Part shown: positions 1-12,545 of the stretch, one piece after another
Numbering within the stretch: the stretch's first letter is position 1
Layout of the letters: every line of letters starts with the position of its first letter
Assembly (NCBI GenBank): GCA_008973525.1
Contig: WACJ01000061.1
Coordinates: forward strand, 434,001 to 498,000
Length of the DNA: 64,000 nucleotides
Reading direction: 5' to 3'
Source: Stenopsyche tienmushanensis
Taxonomy: Eukaryota > Arthropoda > Insecta > Trichoptera > Stenopsychidae
Program-made: the position numbers and the translations under genes
The notes under the pieces: model-generated
Told to the model about the DNA's origin: nothing
Seen by the model: the letters and a program-made list of their open reading frames with translations, nothing else
The model's database searches: none

Positions 1-455
1 CCCTATAACTAGGGAATCCAATGCCGGGATCCCGGACAGTTTTAGATGCTCATGAATCCCGGAATCCCGGGAAAAATTCGGGATTGAATTTTTCATCTAA
101 GAGAAATCGTACACCTCATCAGCACGATGAAGGTTACTAAATCGAGACATTCCCGCCGAAATCTGGACGCTTGAAAACAGTGTTTATATATTTACAGTAC
201 ATATCAAATTTTTATATTAACCTTTCCCTACCGGTGATGTATTTACTACACCTCGACTCTAATAATGCGAATATCGATATGAAATATAATAGATACGGGG
301 TTCAGAATTTTTGTATTCCTCCGTAATATAATTACAAATCATATCAAAGTATTTTAGTATAAAAATATTCATCTGCACCGACGGAAATAAATAATTTGTC
401 TGGAAATCGGGAATTTTGCGAGTTTTAGTCCGAGTCTCAGAAGAAAAGAATTTTA
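1..455. repeat. dispersed repeat, copy 1 (hAT-like, GGGATCCCGG end)
   Basis: The start carries several GGGATCCCGG / AATCCCGG motifs. The rest matches the repeat at 6033-6515 in direct orientation, for example ACTAAATCGAGA, TCCCTACCGGTGATG and AATAGATACGGGGTTCA. Copy 1 lacks the right-hand GATCCCGGGATT end seen in copy 2, and it lies at the window edge. Nested CCCGGG motifs at the ends resemble subterminal repeats of some hAT elements, so a non-autonomous hAT is my inference. No coding capacity is visible. Confidence 0.65.
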
Positions 456-1975
456 TCAGTCACATTGATGGTGTTATATGAAAATGGGGTTTCAAGCGGT
501 CATCAACTCGAACTAGCATTTAAATATCTGATGACGATAATAATATTTGAATTTTTTAGTGTTTTATTTATCTATTTTTGAATTGTATTCTTATATAAAT
601 AAGATATTTCGCCTTCAAATCATTTTTTATATTAAACAAATGGACTTATTTGTTGTCTAATATTGAAAATTATCACAAAAAAATAGATAAATACAACATA
701 GTACCGAAATATTTGTAGACACGATTCCTTGGAGTAGGGTTTTTCAAACTGAATTCCACGCAATCCTTGTGGGATTCCGGGAAATTTCTAAAGGGTTCCA
801 CGGAAAATTACCATTGAACTGTGAGATAATCTTTAAAAAATGATGTCCATAAGACATTTGTTTCATTTTGAGGTGTTTAATAATTATTACAACTAAATTT
901 CGTTTTATACTAAAAATTGTTTATATCGTCTTTATCAATAAGATTCAAATTTTTCCACTAGAAAAATTTTCACATAGCCAATAAATTTGGAAAATCTGAT
1001 CGATTATTGGAAGCTCTACAATAAAGATCGATCGATCGAATAAATATACAATAACTTGTAAGTACTTTTAAGCCTGGTAATAATGATTTCAATGACATTT
1101 TTATAAAAATTAATTAGATTATTTTTTTTGGTAAGACCTGATTTTATTGTCGGTTTAGAAGAATTTACGCTTGTGTCCAGCGTTCTAAGATAAGACCAGA
1201 TTCTTCCAGCTAAACGGGGAGGAATTAAAGCCGGTCAATAAATTCGAATGCCTCTTAGAAGTTTCCAACCGTGGAAAGCAAGAACAACTATCGACGACCC
1301 TATATGGATCAAATTTAAAATGGAATAAATACACTATCAAAATTTTATTATTTAAATAGGATGCATGCGATTTTCAAAAGCACAGCCCTTAATCGAGGCT
1401 CAATGCAATTATATTGAATTGCGTACGCGATGACGTATATGAAAAGGGAAATTTATTTTTCATCTTATTGGTGAGTGATTTTTTTATGGTTGTATCGTTC
1501 AGTGTCGATGTTTTTTGACACTTTCGATTTTTATCAAAAAATGATGTGAATACATTAACGATTGCGAAAAGCGTAATTTTCGATGGTGTTCTTCGCACGT
1601 TTGGGATAAATTTGTTAATTATGAATGAAAGTGGAACTTGAATTGGATTTTGGTATGGTATTTAGTTTGAATGTGTGATTTTCAGCATGTTGAATATCGG
1701 ACCGACGTATCCGGATGTGGATCGATTGATGATTGGCAATCTTCAATTCGAGAGCTGATGCGCCCATTACGTATCTATGGATACGGTGGCATCTCCGTCT
1801 TCCTTTTTTGTGTATCGAATTAATTGAAGAATTTCATATTCGCATGTCATGTTTCTCGAGAGCCGAAAAAAAGTCTGAATTGCGGGTACGTAATGAAAAA
1901 TAACGATACTTAATAGTCTGCGCTCTTCCGTAATAACGTATGAAATTTCTCAGATTACATTGGTACTTCGGTTAC
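456..1975. other. AT-rich intergenic, no gene seen
   Basis: AT-rich sequence with only short random ORFs. At about 735-830 a stretch with AATTCCACG...GGGTTCCACGG looks like a decayed hAT-type terminus. Nothing else is recognisable. Confidence 0.6.
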
Positions 1976-2610
1976 ATTGCAGGATGGCTGCTATGTGTGC
2001 AAGATGTGTGTACAGCAAACCGGACTTACCTTTTACACGGAGGCGCATGTGAATGCCGGCAGCTCCATGGCCCTAACCCCGGGCCCGAAGAACCTCCGGC
2101 GCTTCCCGTCGAGCGCTAAAATGCACCGGGAACGAATCCAACACCATAAATCACTCGAAGAGATTTCCCAAAAATGAGCGGAACTGAGCACAGAGAGCGG
2201 TTCGACCGGGAGGAGGATCAACACTGGACGACAGTCCGGTACATTTTTCATTCACGATGTTAACACTGGGGGTCGGTATTGGGGCGGGCCGGACTCCGAA
2301 GAAGGCACGTGCGCGAAGAGCCGGAGGCCGCGCTCTCACACACCGCTGTCCAAGAAGGCTACGGCCCGACTGGCCTTCCGAGTCGCGTGTGCGCTGTCAA
2401 CCACCTGAGCACCTCAACACTTGGGCTCCTCGGCACCTCACCACCTCACCACCTGACCGCGTCTCCCGTCTCCGCCTGCAGAAGCGCATCGACAGCCTGC
2501 ACTTTCAGCAGCGACGGCCCGATTTCACTCCTCCCGAATGCCAAAACCCAAATCCACAATTGACCAAATCGCTCCAGCATGAGAGTGAAAGGAAGACGTA
2601 AGGCACTGAT
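1976..2610 (+). other. GC-rich block, possible exon of an unknown gene
   Basis: A sharply GC- and CpG-rich island in AT-rich surroundings. It opens after an acceptor-like TTACATTGCAG ending at 1981. The frame that follows is open to a TGA at 2175-2177 and starts with DGCYVCKMC, a cysteine-rich stretch. Two overlapping frames are also open at 2257-2601 and 2279-2563, with proline- and serine-rich composition. I do not recognise any of these products. The block could be a terminal exon, a promoter-type CpG island, or the UTR of a retroelement. Confidence 0.3.
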
Positions 2611-3415
2611 CGCGCATTTTTTGCTAAACGAGAACACGTCCAACGTTCCCTTATTACTTGTCAATTAGCACTGTAAACAGGTCAAACCGGGCTCCATGAG
2701 AAATCGCTCTTCAGCATATGTACCGCGTTACCTTTCTTCGATCCTAGCCACCGTCGCTTCCACTCATCCGACACTAACCATCATTCCATTACACAACATA
2801 ACTACTGCACTAAATTATAATACCACCCTAACGGGCGAAATTACATATTATTTATTATATTAAAACAATTTCAGCCAATATAGACCTTAATTTGATTTAC
2901 CGACATAAATTAATATGAATCGTTTGATGAATGACAATACAAAGGTATATGTAAATATAAAATTATTCTCGGGCGCTAGAAATGAAACTTTTCAGCTAAT
3001 GATAAAAATGGTAATGGTTTTTTTTTTTTCATTTGTAAACGGATTATTTTATATAAAAGATGAAGCCGTGTTTGTGTAATATATAATAAAATGGCTAAAT
3101 GGTTTCTTTATACTACGTATAAACACACACACAATGCGATGCATATGCATCACGTATCTGTGATAAATGCGACGAACACGATGAGATCAGGAACCCTCCA
3201 ATCCGATGAAATAATCCAATTTCTAATTAAGGGAACGTTGCAGAAAAATAAGATGCTCCATTTGTATTTTTTTATAACACTAATAAATTTGTACAAAAAA
3301 AATCCGGCTTATATTTGAATACATATAAAAAATGTTAGAATATTCGAATATTTTACCAATTTCATATTCGATATTCGAATTATTGATTTTACGAATATTT
3401 GGGACCCCTATGTTC
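2611..3415. other. AT-rich intergenic with a short dispersed repeat
   Basis: No gene seen. Positions 3058-3092 hold a repeat (AGATGAAGC followed by GTGTTTGTGTAATATATAA) that recurs at 49081-49106 and 56591-56628. A run of about ten Ts lies near 3020. Confidence 0.55.
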
Positions 3416-4065
3416 GATCCCATATCCTGCGCTGCTGTATAGTCTGTTCCGGGTTAACCCGGACTAGCCACACCAGATGATCTTCTACTGATCTTTTAGC
3501 CCCGCTAGAAATGCTACGCGCAGAGCGTCCAGGCGCCCACCCCTTTTACTCCGCGCCCTCCAGAGGAGTCGAGGTTTCTGCAGGAAAACCAGTTGTCCAA
3601 CCATGAGTCCAACCTCAGTTTGAAGGGGGCTGCAGCAGATGACAGACTACAGGAGCTACCCCTTCCCCATGGTACTCTTATCGGTTCGTTCATTTGTAGT
3701 ACTTAGCCACGAAGATGAGTCGCCGTTTGAACAGCCTAAAACCGTTCTCCCCTGTATGCCTAAGCTGTTGAGGATAGTTGTGAGTCTTTGTCACAATCTC
3801 CACCAACTACTGTAATCGGCTGCCCCACACACCCCTTTATGGGTGCGCAGCACAAGGTGACCTGCGCACCCATCTCGTGTTAGCTGGGCTACCCCAGCTG
3901 CGTTTGATGAGCAAACCAACGAGACTACTTTCGCGCGCCTCTGCTCCACATCATTCCCCAGGGGTTCAACCGTTGCCCACGGGCGTAAAGTTGGCACCCC
4001 ACCCCCTCTGGGGTTTTATAGGTGAGCATCATTGACACCTACCCGTTGAAGTTACTAGCAGCATA
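3416..4065. repeat. GC-rich unit with a perfect 12-bp hairpin, possible retroelement UTR
   Basis: A second GC-rich island, without a long ORF in the plus strand and with only a 68-codon ORF on the minus strand. Positions 3839-3850 (ATGGGTGCGCAG) pair perfectly with 3862-3873 across an 11-nt loop. Composition and boundaries suggest the untranslated region of a non-LTR element or a SINE-like unit. The family is not identified. Confidence 0.35.
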
Positions 4066-6032
4066 TATTCTCATAAGTACACAAAATCTCGAAATAAATC
4101 TTGAATCGAAAGCGTCCTTTTGATCAACGAACTAATCGCTCCCGTAAATAAATAATGTATTACTGAATTCAATATTATAATTATCTTCCCTTTCTGTCAT
4201 TCATTCCCTCCTTTTGGACATCGAAGAGACGAATCGCCGTTGTGGAGCGCATTGTGCTCCAAATGATTCCCCGGTGCGATCTCCGCAGCCGAATAACGCA
4301 GCAATTGGGAATTGTCGTAGCGGCGAAGGCAACGCGGGAGATTTGAAAAATCAACCTAAATAAAATCTCCATTATTTTTAACAATTTTTATTATGATAGA
4401 AATCTCATTAGACAAATATTCAGAATTGTATATTTTTCCTAACTAATAAAATGTTTGTCTTATACATTATTAATAAATTATTATAATAGTATTAAATTGA
4501 TCCATTGCAAATTAATTCTTATAGATTAAGAAATGTTGATCAAGTTATTATACAAATTAATTAATTTGACAAAATATGACATATTTTCAATTCTACAATG
4601 TGTTCTGTATTAATTCTGATAAAGGATAAACAATCGAAGAATTAGAATAAGTAGAAATGTTAATCTAAAACAACATAGGGATGCTGTTGCACACATGTCT
4701 GCCAATACTGTAGAGCGATCGACAATAGTCACTTCCAAATATAAATAGTCATATACAGCTCACCAAATCATTCTTCTTAGCAACTAAGATAACATTGTTA
4801 CACGTGCATTATAACATAATTATTTTTTTACAGATTAATTATTAAAACTAGCATTATTCAGATGCGTAATTCCGTGGTTTATATGCTTCTTGTTTCTAAT
4901 CATAAATCATAATTAATTATGAGCAGCGAAAGTACGATCTTAATTAGAGAAGATAATAAAAAAAACTAACACGACCGATGTTGATGGTGATAAAATTATC
5001 GTACGTGAAGAGAAATTTCCGTGAAATCTTTACCGGTTTAATTATTTTCAACGTTTAAAGAAGCTGTAAAAATGGAAAAATAGATATTTCTATATCGTTT
5101 CACTTGACAAGCTCATCTATCATCCTCAATTGAGCAATATTGATTAATAGAACCAATTTGCAAATTAAGTCTGGTGAGATCGCACGACGGTTCGATCCAG
5201 AAGCAATTATCCTTGCTATTACATTTTATATCGAAAACATCACATAAATGTATAGTACAAAATATTTTTCATCCAGTATTTCAGATATAACAAGATGCTG
5301 AATGCAAATGATATCGACCATTTGGCATGTAAAATATACAAATCCTTTTGCATTAATATAAAAAAAACACTTAATTTTCTCAATTTCCAGCAATAATTTT
5401 TGTCATTAAGGGAAGTAATGATGAACATCACGATTCAGGGCATTAAAAGGATTCAAAATCACATCCGCAATTATAAAATGTAATGATCAAATTACAAGAG
5501 CATTTCGATGCAGTGTAAATGTGTTAAATGCAATTAGAGAATTGTGGGACAAATGGATAAACAGATTACTGCATCTTTATGCCACAGCGAGTATGTTTTA
5601 ATTAATGAATAGTTAGTAGTTAAACACAAAGAAAAAAATGTTTTCGCTAATATATTAAACGTCCAATGCACTTGTGTCCTATTTATAAGTGTGTCGATTA
5701 AAATTAACTTCCTAAAAGTAATATAATACTTCCAAAAAAAAGTTTCAAAATACAAAATTCATACATTGACATTTTAACCCAATGTAATAAACTTTTTCCG
5801 CTAATTAAATAAATCATGAATTCTCTGATTATTTAAACACGTCTTTAATTAATTTAATTAATTAATTAACGCTAATGACGATGCTATACTTAGATTATTA
5901 TGAGGCTGCTATACTAAGGTTATTATATACTATTTGCCACTAAATGCCAAATGTATTTAGACGGATATTTTAAAAGATCCCTAAAATTGAATATAAAAAT
6001 ACAGGTAAAAATTTAGCTACAATTGAGAGTAA
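4066..6032. other. AT-rich intergenic, nothing recognised
   Basis: Very AT-rich with short random ORFs on both strands. A TTAATTAA-rich palindromic run lies near 5845-5870. No gene or clear element. Confidence 0.6.
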
Positions 6033-6578
6033 GGAATCCAATCCAGGAATTCCAGGATCCCGGACAGTTTTAGGTATTCATTCGGGACTAGTAAACGTAA
6101 TTGCACGTAATCGCAGCACATTGAAGGCTACTAAATCGAGATATTCTCGCCGAAATCTGGACGCTTGGAAACAGTGACGTAACTACTAATTGGTGAGCTT
6201 AGGCGACACTTAGGGGCAGTAACTGTCTAATCTATCTATATATATATATATACAGTACGTATATGTTTTTCTAATTGTTATATCAACCATTCCCTACCGG
6301 TGATGTATTTACTACATCTCGACTCTAATAATGGAAATATCAATATGAAATATAATAGATACGGGGTTCAAATTTTTTATATTTCTCTGTAATATAATTA
6401 CGAATCATATCAAAGTATTATAGTATATAAGTATTCATCTGCAGCGACGGAAATAAATAATTTATCAGGAAATCGGGATTTTTGCGAATTTTAGTCCGTA
6501 TCTCAGAAAATTTATCAATGTAATTTTTTAAACTATTGAAAACCCTGATCCCGGGATCTCGGGACTGATCCCGGGATT
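6033..6578. repeat. dispersed repeat, copy 2 (more complete, with insertion)
   Basis: Matches 13-455 in direct orientation. It contains about 70 extra bases at 6178-6245, including a TA microsatellite, that are absent from copy 1. It ends in GATCCCGGGATT motifs that mirror the left end, so this copy seems to keep both termini of a roughly 0.5-kb non-autonomous element. It has no ORF of note. Confidence 0.65.
6237..6252. repeat. (TA)n microsatellite
   Basis: Uninterrupted TA dinucleotides inside the insertion that distinguishes repeat copy 2 from copy 1. Confidence 0.9.
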
Positions 6579-8431
6579 GAAATTTTGGCGTTATGAATTC
6601 ACAATATGTTTATAGAAATTTTATTCTAAGAAATTTCCCTAATTTTAGAGTTATCCATGTAAGTGACAAAAATAGAATAAATAATTAATTGAAGGCACAA
6701 TCATTGAGTTGATAATAATATTATCTAAAGTTATAAGACAATAAACAGGATGAACAAATAGTAATGATTACAGTAATACTAAATGGAAAAAATCTAACAA
6801 ATTCTGCATAAAATTGGTGAACATCACATATTGTATCAACCAAACTTTCTTTCGTATAAAACGTGTACCGAAACAAATAAATAGATATTCGATTCGGTTT
6901 TCGTTGTGACAAAAACAGTTTTACAGGTTTTCGGTTCAGTTCCGATTCAAATTCCTTTTTATGACAACATACATTCGTAAAATAATTAGATTTTTCTAAT
7001 TATTAATAGAAAAATAATAGTCATGAAATTGAAACTATTTGGGTCGGATGTCGTTTGAACAAATTGGGTCAGTATTTCTTCCGGTCTCAATCCGCAATGA
7101 TTCTCCTTTAAACATTCTTATATCCATGAGGAAAATTTTAAATAAATTTTATCATCATAAATTCCTTAAGGATAAAAATAAATCAGGATATGGTCATGAC
7201 CTACTTTCCTTCGTTTCCTCTGTTACGGTTTTTTTGACTAACCCACATTTGGTTCCGATGAGTTGTGTCAACACGCTATTTTGCATAGGAGCATTGTCAA
7301 GCAGTTGCATAACCGTGTGTGTGAATGCAAATACAAGTCGCCTTGTAACAGTTAATCTGTCGCTCTTCATAAGGTGCTGGCAATAATTATGTCGTTCTAC
7401 TGCGTAACCAATGACGCATACGCGATCACAATAACCAAAGCACACCGCACACAATCAAATATTACCGCAGAAAAGGATTATGCATGACCTGAATGACGAT
7501 TCGGATTTTTTTTATCCATTCTCTACGCCGCAGTCAGGTATTTATTGGATGCATATCGTCACGGTCTTCGTCGAAAGGTAAAGTAACAGGAACCTTAAGG
7601 AATACGAATGGGTGGTCCAAACATCAGCGCAAGTGCTCCAAAACGACCGACCTCTCCGTCATGAGCTCCAATCCTGTGTGGAAAGTCGTCGGTATTATTA
7701 TAATTCATCTCATTATTGAAATGAGCGCTGAAATAAATTTCGCTTGTTCGAGAACAATCACCACTCTTATGTGAAAGTTATGTACTTGGAGAACATCGCA
7801 ATTTGAAGCAATTTATGCAACAGATAAAAATGAGCTAAGAGGTTGAGGGTGCCAATGTTATGTGGGTAAATCACAGATCGTGTCGAAATAGAACACATTA
7901 TTGCTTTTAAAATATCAAGTCGTGATTTCACAATTAAAAACTAACATACTCGCATATACATTATGAACACTGAATAAACAATTTATCGGAGAAAGGATGC
8001 TGGAGCATAAAATATAATCTCGAGCCAATTAATATTTGACCGCATTATTGAAATGTAACAAATAACTTAATTATATCTCGAATAAATGCTACATTTCATC
8101 GGCACTCCAGAGCGAAAGACGTTCATCAGAAAATCGTGATTTTCATACAGTATCAAATTAATGGTTTAATAATTGTGTTGTTACTCAAACTCGAATTATT
8201 AATTATTAGGGGGCACAGTTGTTGAAGAGAGATTGCTATTTTAAATCATATATAATTAACGGATCGTAATAAGCGGAGGTGAAAAATGGATGCTGAACTC
8301 GAACTAAAAGCCGTAAAAATTCGTATTGTATATTCAATAGCGCCACTTTAATCTGCATCTTATTATTTACATTCCTAATAAACGTATGATATTTTTAAAT
8401 GTGAAGGATGTCAATTTTGCATCAAAATCTT
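6579..8431. other. AT-rich intergenic, no gene supported
   Basis: Overlapping ORFs of 115 codons (plus, 7039-7386) and 86 codons (minus, 7194-7454) lie here, but neither shows a recognisable motif or splice context. I treat them as chance ORFs. Confidence 0.5.
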
Positions 8432-8511
8432 TTTGAAGTAAAACTTCTATAGGCGCGGTAGGGCAAATTGGCTTGAACGTCACGAAAAGTGAAACTCCAA
8501 GCGACAATTGA
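8432..8511 (+). repeat. short dispersed repeat, copy 1
   Basis: Carries GGCAAATTGGCTTGAA followed by GTCAC and AAGTGAAACTCCAA. The same unit appears inverted at 49161-49244 inside a PTCD3 intron. Just downstream, 8563-8630 carries GGGGGTCCGCGAA motifs like some hAT termini. Confidence 0.55.
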
Positions 8512-8639
8512 TCGGAAATAGAGAAAGAATCGTTTGAAGTTTCTCCGTCTCTATCACATCAGTCAGCGAACCCCTGGGGGTCCGCGAAACCATTACCGGG
8601 GATTCGCGAAGATATAAAAAATCATTTATCTATACTTTA

Positions 8640-9690
8640 GACATTGAGTGAGACTAATAAACTTACTTTTACAGCGTCAAAATCAAAAGCGGTTATGCTC
8701 AAGGGCAAACCCATGCGTTATCCACGCATTTGGCTGGTTGAAGACTGTATATTTTTCGATAAAAACGTCATCTACCTGTACATAACCATCTCTGAGAGAT
8801 GCAGATTCAGAGAAAACATTAAAATTACAACCGACAAAGCGGCCAAGGCTTTTGGCAAAATGTCCAGACTAGCGGGAGCTGATTGGGGTGTTAGGAGCAA
8901 ACACCTCGGGATTGCCTATGAAGCCATCTACGAGAGTATTGCCACATAAGGAGTAGGAGCATGCTTAGACACTATGGACGAGACAAGAGGACGAGACGAA
9001 GCCTAAACATTGCACAACGGCAGCTACTACTAAGAATCACTGAAGCGTACAGAACAACTGCTACAAACAGCCTCCCTGTCCTTGCAAGGATCACGCCACT
9101 AGACCTAAAAGTGCAAATAAAGGCAGTGAGGCACCTTAAAAAAGCACGCAAAATAATTAGAGTTGGTAACTCCACTCTATCAGCTGAGGAAGCAGATGGA
9201 ATTCTTACGGATCTTATTACCACCAAAAGATTGCCGATTGGGAACGAAGTTGGTTCGAGTCGCCTCACGGTGGTTACATGCGGAATTTCTTTGGCTCAGT
9301 CTCATCTCATCTCAAGCTAAAATGGGTTGACCCCGATCACTGGACTTCCCAGTTCCTGACGGGGCACGGCCGTTTTGCGGCATACCTGGCAAAAATAAAT
9401 CTAAAAGATAGTTCGGACTGTGTGTGCGGGGATCCTTTCATGGACGCGGATCGCGTTCTTTGGTCGTGTTTGGACATGTCGGCCGAGAGAGAGGCGCTCC
9501 TGTGCCGTATCAGAGGTCCTATTTCTGGACCTCTTGGCCACAGGGACTTGGTGGCCAACATCGATGCCTTTTCGGCGTTCAAAGCCTTCTGCCTTAGTTT
9601 CGGAGCCAAATGCGCCTTGGACGGATACTATCCGTCCTCTACTATAACATGTCTATAACCTAGGTGTGAATAATAATAAAAATAAAATAT
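8640..9690 (+). mobile_element. 5'-truncated R1/jockey-superfamily non-LTR retrotransposon
   Basis: The fragment begins in the region after the reverse transcriptase (AFGKMSRL, about 8850) and runs to the C-terminal part of ORF2. The C-terminal part (about 9278-9658) reads HWTSQFLTGHGRF...CVCGDPFMDADRVLWSC, the HGRF and cysteine-rich tail typical of this superfamily. Reading frame is lost several times between 8949 and 9278, so it is dead. An A-rich AATAATAATAAAAATAAAAT tail follows. The same family recurs at 25590-26760. Confidence 0.75.
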
Positions 9691-11440
9691 ACTTGAACAA
9701 GATATTTTTGTAGAATTATTTACTATATTAAGAAGTAAAATTTTCTTTTGGATAGTATTAATTGCTTCCATCATTACAACCGTTCATTTTATATATCTTT
9801 GAACCGTTTGTTCCCTAATTAGTTAATTATAAACGCCATATATATCCACATTTATTACTCTCAATAAAAAGTGGACAGCGAAAGAATTTTACAGATGCTG
9901 TTGAATGTGTTTACTCATCAAAAAGTTTGCGCAAGAAACTCGATTGCGGAAGACGTCAAAGAAAATTTCGTCCTGAATGTATTTTCAAAAAAAAAAAAAA
10001 AGGGAAGTATGTCAGTTTTATTATTTCCTTTATACGCACAATTTCCGACTCGCCTTTAAGAATGCAAGACCTCAGCAAAAAAGTGTTAAATCGTACGGTA
10101 CATTTTTCGAGAAAGTCTTTTCTCCCGTTTTCAACTTAGGGCAGCTTCTACACGGCCGCACTTTCTTCTGTCTAATGATAACGATTTTTGTTGCGGTAAG
10201 AAGCTGAACCTGTATCGGATACTTGCCATATGTCCATCAAGAAGTGCCCTGTTACTGGGTCAGACGCTTTCGATTTAACGAATAAAGCATGTGTCTATGA
10301 TTACCCGATAAGGGAATGGCGACCATAAGTGAGCATTAACACGTATGATTAGCGATTTGCCATATCTTCGTTCAATTACCAATTAGCCTCGAGAGCCACC
10401 GGCACATTCAACATATTCATCGTCGCTTTTTTGGGAAGCGGACTTTGATTGAAAATAATGAAAATCTCCATACAAAACGGGTCATGGCCGTCTTAATTTA
10501 AATACCGAAATTTACAATAAGCAAGGTCCGCAATACAAATGGGACCTGAATTCGCAAACGCTAAACTGTTGAGGTATATATATATATGATTCATACAAAA
10601 ATAATAAATCGGGGGCAAAGTATAATTTTGTGTGTGTGTGACATTTGGATTTTCCCATTATTATCACTTTCATTCTGTGAGAGACAGTAATACTTTTCCT
10701 CAACATAAATTCCACCATTACACAACGACGTTTTTTACAAATTGTGCATTTAGAATACAATGGACTAAATTTCAAACGAATTATTAATATTCATCATATC
10801 AACATCATTTACATACGTATTTGAAACTAACATAGTACACTTGTCAATACCCAAAGGAATTTACTTAAGAAAATCCTAACATATGGGACAACCTGATGTA
10901 ATTAATGTAAAATTATGAGAAACTTCCAAAAATATAGATATCACCTAAGGAATTTAAATTTTGCAACCATTTCTATTTTAAAGCAATAATTTGAAACGCA
11001 TCATCAAAAAATTTCAAAGGAATTTAATTTATTTAAAAAATATTAAGATATTGCTCACATCATGACCCAAATATTATCATAGCATTTTTTATCATAGTAG
11101 GTTTTATTTGAATATGTTTCAGTGAATTTGATTTTTCAAGTTAGAAAGAATATATTTTTTTTTTTTTGTTCAATTCCAATTTTTGTACTCCAAGTATTTT
11201 CCGGATACATGTAGTTTCGAGCCACCATTATTGCATTTATTGCGAACAATAATCCATTGACAAAGAAGTTCGCCAATTATGTCTTGATAACCCATATGGT
11301 GGTGCAATCGCCTATTTGCGATCGGATTCCAGTGGTTCAGAAAGAACACTCTTGCATGTTGAGCTCTGAGAGAGACAGATGACGAAAGGCGTCTTACACG
11401 TTGAGTTTGGAGAGAAACAAAGATGGAAAGATTATCTTAC
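9691..11440. other. AT-rich intergenic with simple repeats
   Basis: No gene seen. It holds an A13 run near 9990, a (TA)n tract near 10575 and a GT-rich tract near 10630. Confidence 0.55.
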
Positions 11441-11454
11441 AGGTCGGAGACAGT

Positions 11455-12545
11455 GGTTCTCAACCTTTTGAAGTCACGGTGCACTTTTGATCGTGGGAAA
11501 AAGTGACGGTGCACCAAAATTAAGAACTCAAAAAAAATATATATGGACATAATTTTTGTTATATATTTTCTTTTTAAGTTAAAGTATTAATATTTGAAGT
11601 CTCTCTTTAGGTGGCAAATCTAGGAGGGGGGGCACTTTTCTCCTTTTTTCCACCCAAAATGACTTCCCTGCTTAACATAATAATTAAAAATCAATTAATG
11701 TGATATCTGAGCTTGTTGGCTTTTGCAGATATCATAAATATTAGGTCGAATATTTGATATTGCTACCCTCAATTTTTCGTCGTAAGTCTTTCTCGTTTTT
11801 TAATTTTCATATTAGTTATTGTTGAGAAACTAAGCTCATACAAATATGATGTCGAAAACTTTTAAAAAAATTCAGTATCTTAATGTGAAGAGCTGGATAT
11901 TCTTCTTGGACAAATATCCAAAAGTCCTCCATGATAATTTCGGATAATTTAATTTTTAGAGTACGATCAGTCCACAATGAGACTAATTCTTCTTCTTCGG
12001 CGTATGAAAATTCACAATACGATGTATCAATCGTAGAAAATGGATTTCGTATCCAGTCATAATTTTCTATATTTAAGGAAGTAAAATAATGTGCAATCTT
12101 TTCTTCCAATAAAGTCAAATCTTCTATTATTGCCTAAATAATTCCCTCGAGAAAGTTTTCGTTAAGTGAAGGAAAAATATCTGTTTTTTTTCTATTATTC
12201 GGTTTTATCAACTTGATCTAGTATAGGTTTTAGTGCTGCTGGTAATGTTTTCGAAACTAAAGGTTCTCTGTGCAAAAAACAATGCGTAGTTATAATATTA
12301 GGGTTTCTTGTCTTTGCAAAGGTAACAAATCCTTTGATTGAGCCTACCATTGAAGCCCACCATCTCTACAAATTTCTACACATAACTCCCATAATATTTT
12401 TAATTGTTCTAAATATGAAGAAATAGAATCAAAAACATCTCGTTCTGTTGTATGATTGGTAAGTTCTTTGCAGCATAGATATTGATTAACTCCTTCGTTG
12501 ACTTTCATAATTTCGTCAACGACTTTTTCGATTTTCACTATTTTG
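11455..12545 (-). mobile_element. hAT transposon relic (ZBED5/SCAND3-type transposase)
   Basis: On the minus strand, conceptual fragments match the 3' half of a hAT transposase. About 12360-12180 gives SIKGFVTFAK...THCFLHRE...SKTLPAALK. Positions 12538-12344 hold another fragment. Positions 12118-11816 give LVSLWTDRTLKIKL...FWIFVQEEYPAL, the C-terminal dimerisation part. Order and frames are broken by stops and rearrangement. At about 11457 the sequence GTGGTTCTCAACCTTTTGAA resembles a hAT terminal inverted repeat, so it marks the 3' end of the element. The opposite terminus was not found. Inactive. Confidence 0.75.

Noticed and set aside
7039..7454. Overlapping ORFs of 115 (plus) and 86 (minus) codons
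   Set aside because: No motif, no splice or promoter context, and they overlap each other on opposite strands; treated as chance ORFs.
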